This document shows positions 60,322-63,160 of a stretch of 63,160 bases of DNA, piece after piece. The translations under genes and the position numbers were made by a program. Each line of letters starts with the position of its first letter. Within the stretch, counting starts at the first letter, position 1. The notes under the pieces are model-generated. The model was given only the letters and a program-made list of their open reading frames with translations, had not been told where the DNA came from and ran no database searches. Source of the DNA: UBA11524 sp034104265 (GTDB taxonomy: Bacteria; Bacillota; Clostridia; Christensenellales; Aristaeellaceae); contig JAXEEE010000121.1 of NCBI GenBank assembly GCA_034104265.1, forward strand, positions 1 through 63,160, written 5' to 3'.

Positions 60322-62127
60322 TCAGACCGCCACGCCCTGCTCCTTGGCCTGGGTGGTGTACAGGTGGTAGTACAGGCCGCGCTTGGCCATCAGCTCGTCG
60401 TGGCTGCCAGCCTCCATGATACCCTTGTTGCCGATGTACAGGATCCGGTCACAGTTCTTGATGGTGGACAGCCGGTGGGCAATGATGAAGCTGGTGCGGC
60501 CCTTGAGCATCTCCTGGATGCCCTCCTGCAGGAGCTTCTCGGTCTGGGTGTCAATGGAGGAGGTAGCCTCGTCCAGGATGAGGATCCTCGGGTCGCTCAG
60601 CAGCGTGCGGGCGAAGGCCACCAGCTGCTTCTGACCCTGGGAGAGGTTGCCGCCCCGCTCGTTGACGGGGGTTTGGTAGCCGCCGCGCATCCTGCTGATG
60701 AAGGCGTCGGCGCGCACCTTCTTCGCGGCCTCGCGGATTTCCGCATCGGTGGCATCCAGGCGGCCGTAGCGGATGTTATCCATCAGCGTGCCGCTGAAGA
60801 TGAAGCTGTCCTGCAGCATGATGCCCAGTTGGCTGCGGAGGCTGTGAAGGGTCACCTGGCTGATGTCGTGGACGCTGCCGTCCTCGCTGTGGAGGAGGAT
60901 TTTGCCGCCGTTCAGGTTATAGAAGCGGCACAGCAGGTTCACCACGGTGCTCTTGCCCGCGCCGGTGGGGCCCACCAGGGCGATGCTCTCTCCCGGGCGG
61001 ACGTGGAGGTTCACGTGCTCCAGCACGTTCATGCCCTCCTCGTAGCCGAAGGTCACGTCCTGGAATTCCACCTCGCCGGTGATGTCGGGCAGGGGTTGGG
61101 CGTCGGGGGCGTCGTCCACCACCACGGGCTCGTCCATGGTTTCAAAGATGCGCTCCAGGTAGGCCAGGTTGTTGACGAAGGAGTTGTAGATGTTCGCCAG
61201 GTTGGTGATGGGCTGCCAGAACCGGCTGACATACTGGCCCATGGCCAGAATCACGCCGAAGCTGACCATGCTGCCCCCGCCCATCCAGTACACGCCGGTG
61301 ATGTACAGCATCGTCAGGACAATCTGCGTCATGGTTTCACTGGAGAGCCAGACGGTGTTGCTGATGTAGGCAGCCTTCATCCAGGCTTTGCGGCAGGCAT
61401 CCGCCAGGCGGCGCATGATGCTGAGGTTTTCCTCCTGCCGGTCGAACAGCTGGCTGACGCGCACGCCGTCGATGGACTCGGCCAGGTAGGCGTTGTAGTT
61501 GCTGTTCTTGTTGCTCTGGTTCTGCCAGGCGCGGCGCTGACGGGGCTTGATCATCACCACCACCGCCACGAACACCGGCAGGCCCGCCAGAATCACCCAG
61601 GACAGCCGGGCGTTGGTGGAGAACATGAAGATCACGATGAAGATCAGGTTGATGATCTCCAGGATCATGTTGATGATGCCGTTGGACAGGATGTCCGACA
61701 CGGAGTTGACGTAGTTGATCACACGGACGAGGATCTTCCCCGCCGGGCGGCTGTCGTAGTAGCTGAAGGGCAGGCGCTGCAGGTGGGCGAACAGATCCTT
61801 GCGGATGTCGTAGATGATTTCCTGGCTCACGTGGGCCATGATGCGGGAGCGCACAGTGGTGAACAGAATGCTCAGCAGGATCACGCCCACAAAGAGCATG
61901 GCCATCTTGCCGATCATGGCCACGTCCGCCGCGGGCACCGCCACGTCCAGCACCCATTCGGTGATCTTCGGGATGCTCAGGGAGGCCACGCTGGCCAGTG
62001 CGGACAGGCACAGCGCACAGATCATCTGCACCTTGTGCTTACCGATGTAGGCCCCGGCCCGCTTCAGGTGCTTCCATTGGAAGGGAGACTCCAGCTTCTC
62101 GTCCACGTCAAACTTGTTGCGTGCCAT
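60322..62127 (-). CDS. ABC exporter half-transporter, catalytic subunit
   Basis: 601 residues from ATG 62127 (AGGAGG before it); the upstream frame extension overlaps the partner gene. Six membrane helices and an ATPase domain: Walker A GPTGAGKST, degenerate signature NLSQGQKQ, Walker B ILILDEATSSID with catalytic Glu, H-loop AHRLS. The degenerate signature pairs with the partner's Asp-type Walker B, giving one active site. Start overlaps the partner's stop region by a few bases, so the two are coupled. Similar to YheI/YheH-type multidrug exporters. Confidence 0.94.
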   Translation of the reverse strand: MARNKFDVDEKLESPFQWKHLKRAGAYIGKHKVQMICALCLSALASVASLSIPKITEWVLDVAVPAADVAMIGKMAMLFVGVILLSILFTTVRSRIMAHVSQEIIYDIRKDLFAHLQRLPFSYYDSRPAGKILVRVINYVNSVSDILSNGIINMILEIINLIFIVIFMFSTNARLSWVILAGLPVFVAVVVMIKPRQRRAWQNQSNKNSNYNAYLAESIDGVRVSQLFDRQEENLSIMRRLADACRKAWMKAAYISNTVWLSSETMTQIVLTMLYITGVYWMGGGSMVSFGVILAMGQYVSRFWQPITNLANIYNSFVNNLAYLERIFETMDEPVVVDDAPDAQPLPDITGEVEFQDVTFGYEEGMNVLEHVNLHVRPGESIALVGPTGAGKSTVVNLLCRFYNLNGGKILLHSEDGSVHDISQVTLHSLRSQLGIMLQDSFIFSGTLMDNIRYGRLDATDAEIREAAKKVRADAFISRMRGGYQTPVNERGGNLSQGQKQLVAFARTLLSDPRILILDEATSSIDTQTEKLLQEGIQEMLKGRTSFIIAHRLSTIKNCDRILYIGNKGIMEAGSHDELMAKRGLYYHLYTTQAKEQGVAV

Positions 62128-62128
62128 C

Positions 62129-63160
62129 TCAGCCCACCTCCTCTGTCGGCAGATCGTTCTGCAGGGCATAGGTCTGGTAGTAGTAGCCGTGCAGGCGCAC
62201 CAGCTCCTCATGGGTGCCGCGCTCGGCGATGCGGCCATCCTTGAGCACCAGGATCAGGTCCGCGTCCCGCATGGAGGAGATGCGCTGGGCGATGATGAAC
62301 TTGGTGCAGGGGAAGGGCAGCTCCCGCAGCTGCTGCTGGATGTACTGTTCTGTCTCCATATCCACGGCGGAGGTGGTGTCGTCCATGATGAGGATGCTGG
62401 GCTTCACCGCCAAGGCGCGGGCCAGGGCAATGCGCTGACGCTGGCCGCCGCTCAGGCCCACGCCGCGCTCGCCGATGATGGTGTCGTAGCCCTCGGAGAG
62501 CTTCTCCACAAAGTCCCCCGCCGCTGCCCGCCGGGTGAAGTCCTTGACCTCCTCCAGCGTCAGCTCCTGGTTGCCGAAGGCCACGTTGCCCTCCACCGTG
62601 TCGGAGAAGAGGAACACGTCCTGGGTGGCGGTGCCGATGCCGCCGCGCAGCTGCTGCAGCTTCCAGTCCTTCACGTTGCAGTCATCCACCAGGATCTCGC
62701 CCTCTGACACGTCGTAGAAGCGGGCCAGGAGATTGATCAGCGTGGTCTTGCCGCCGCCGGTGGGACCCATGACAGCCACGGTCTGCCCCGGCTGCACAGT
62801 GAAGGACACATGGTCGATGACCTTCTTGGTATCAAAGTTGAAGGACACGTCACGGAACTCGATCTTGCCCTTCATATGCGCATGATCCCTGGCGTCGGGG
62901 GCATCCACAATGCGGGGGTTGATGTAGTCCAGCTCCATGACCTTGGCGGCGGAGGTGGAGAAGCGCTGCATATCGTTGAGCAGGTTGCCCAGGTCTCGCA
63001 TGGGGTTGGACAGGGCCCAGCTCAGCCCCGTGAACACTGCCAGCTGGCCGGGAGTCAGCTCACCCCTGACGATGAACAGCGCGCCCACAAAGACCGTGAT
63101 GAGCATGATGGCATTGGCCAGCAGCTCGATGAAGGGGTAGAAGGTCAGCCACAGCTTGTT
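62129..63160 (-). CDS. ABC exporter half-transporter, degenerate-site subunit (N terminus beyond window)
   Basis: The last 343 residues are in the window; the frame is open to the edge. The end of the transmembrane domain (about the first 75 visible residues) is followed by the ATPase domain: Walker A GPTGGGKTT, canonical signature GLSGGQRQR, Walker B ILIMDDTTSAVD with Asp in place of the catalytic Glu, H-loop AQRIS with Gln. This is the non-catalytic half of a heterodimeric exporter with the following gene. Confidence 0.93.
   Translation of the reverse strand, partial: NKLWLTFYPFIELLANAIMLITVFVGALFIVRGELTPGQLAVFTGLSWALSNPMRDLGNLLNDMQRFSTSAAKVMELDYINPRIVDAPDARDHAHMKGKIEFRDVSFNFDTKKVIDHVSFTVQPGQTVAVMGPTGGGKTTLINLLARFYDVSEGEILVDDCNVKDWKLQQLRGGIGTATQDVFLFSDTVEGNVAFGNQELTLEEVKDFTRRAAAGDFVEKLSEGYDTIIGERGVGLSGGQRQRIALARALAVKPSILIMDDTTSAVDMETEQYIQQQLRELPFPCTKFIIAQRISSMRDADLILVLKDGRIAERGTHEELVRLHGYYYQTYALQNDLPTEEVG

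Overview
The window is one contiguous chromosomal piece of a high-GC (by eye clearly above 60 %), endospore-forming member of the Bacillota, most likely a gut or rumen Clostridia-type organism. Evidence: spoIIE with Spo0A-like boxes, strong AGGAGG ribosome binding sites, a UgpC/MsmX-type shared sugar ATPase, KtrAB, CsoR/CopA, UMF1-type MFS and LacI/PucR/AraC sugar regulators. No rRNA, tRNA, CRISPR array, insertion sequence or phage module was seen.

Layout. 1-3.6 kb (minus): edge of an S41 processing-protease lipoprotein, a PucR/CdaR-type regulator, a possible structured RNA and the sugar-ABC ATPase ugpC. 3.7-5.8 kb (minus): a MacB-type permease and membrane-fusion protein without an ATPase. 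6.1-10.4 kb (minus): a housekeeping operon alr - 5-formyl-THF cyclo-ligase - membrane protein - rsmD - coaD - coiled-coil protein; then ykvI-like and murC. 13.1-19.3 kb (plus): radical SAM protein, a MarR-controlled heterodimeric ABC exporter and a second MarR with a putative immunity protein. 19.4-25.5 kb (plus): GH42, PL11 rhamnogalacturonan lyase, glycerophosphodiesterase-like protein and amidohydrolase. 25.6-27.7 kb: divergent MarR/MFS pair. 27.7-33.0 kb (minus): spoIIE, ktrB, ktrA, esterase. 33.1-37.1 kb: polysaccharide deacetylase with a 77-bp duplicated tail, then csoR-copA. 37.3-56.7 kb: a large carbohydrate locus: AraC, BMP-type binding protein, GH112 phosphorylase, GH105, SGNH esterase, a GH29 fucosidase interrupted by an amber codon, VWA protein, clan GH-A hydrolase, LacI regulator, CUT1 importer and GH2. 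57.0-60.1 kb: small membrane protein and a twice-frameshifted zinc-ribbon/WG-repeat gene. 60.3-63.2 kb (minus): a second heterodimeric ABC exporter, cut by the window edge.

How the genes work together. PL11, GH105, GH112, GH42, GH2, GH29, the SGNH esterase and the LplA/LplB/LplC-type importer form a coherent picture of uptake and cytoplasmic breakdown of rhamnogalacturonan-I fragments carrying galactose side groups. The importer has two permeases and a binding protein but no ATPase; ugpC at 2.4-3.5 kb is the natural partner, as MsmX is for the B. subtilis YtcQ-YtcP-YteP system. In this setting the GH112 enzyme is more likely a galactosyl-rhamnose phosphorylase than a lacto-N-biose phosphorylase. 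Three genes of the sugar locus share a nearly identical core promoter and start region, suggesting joint expression.
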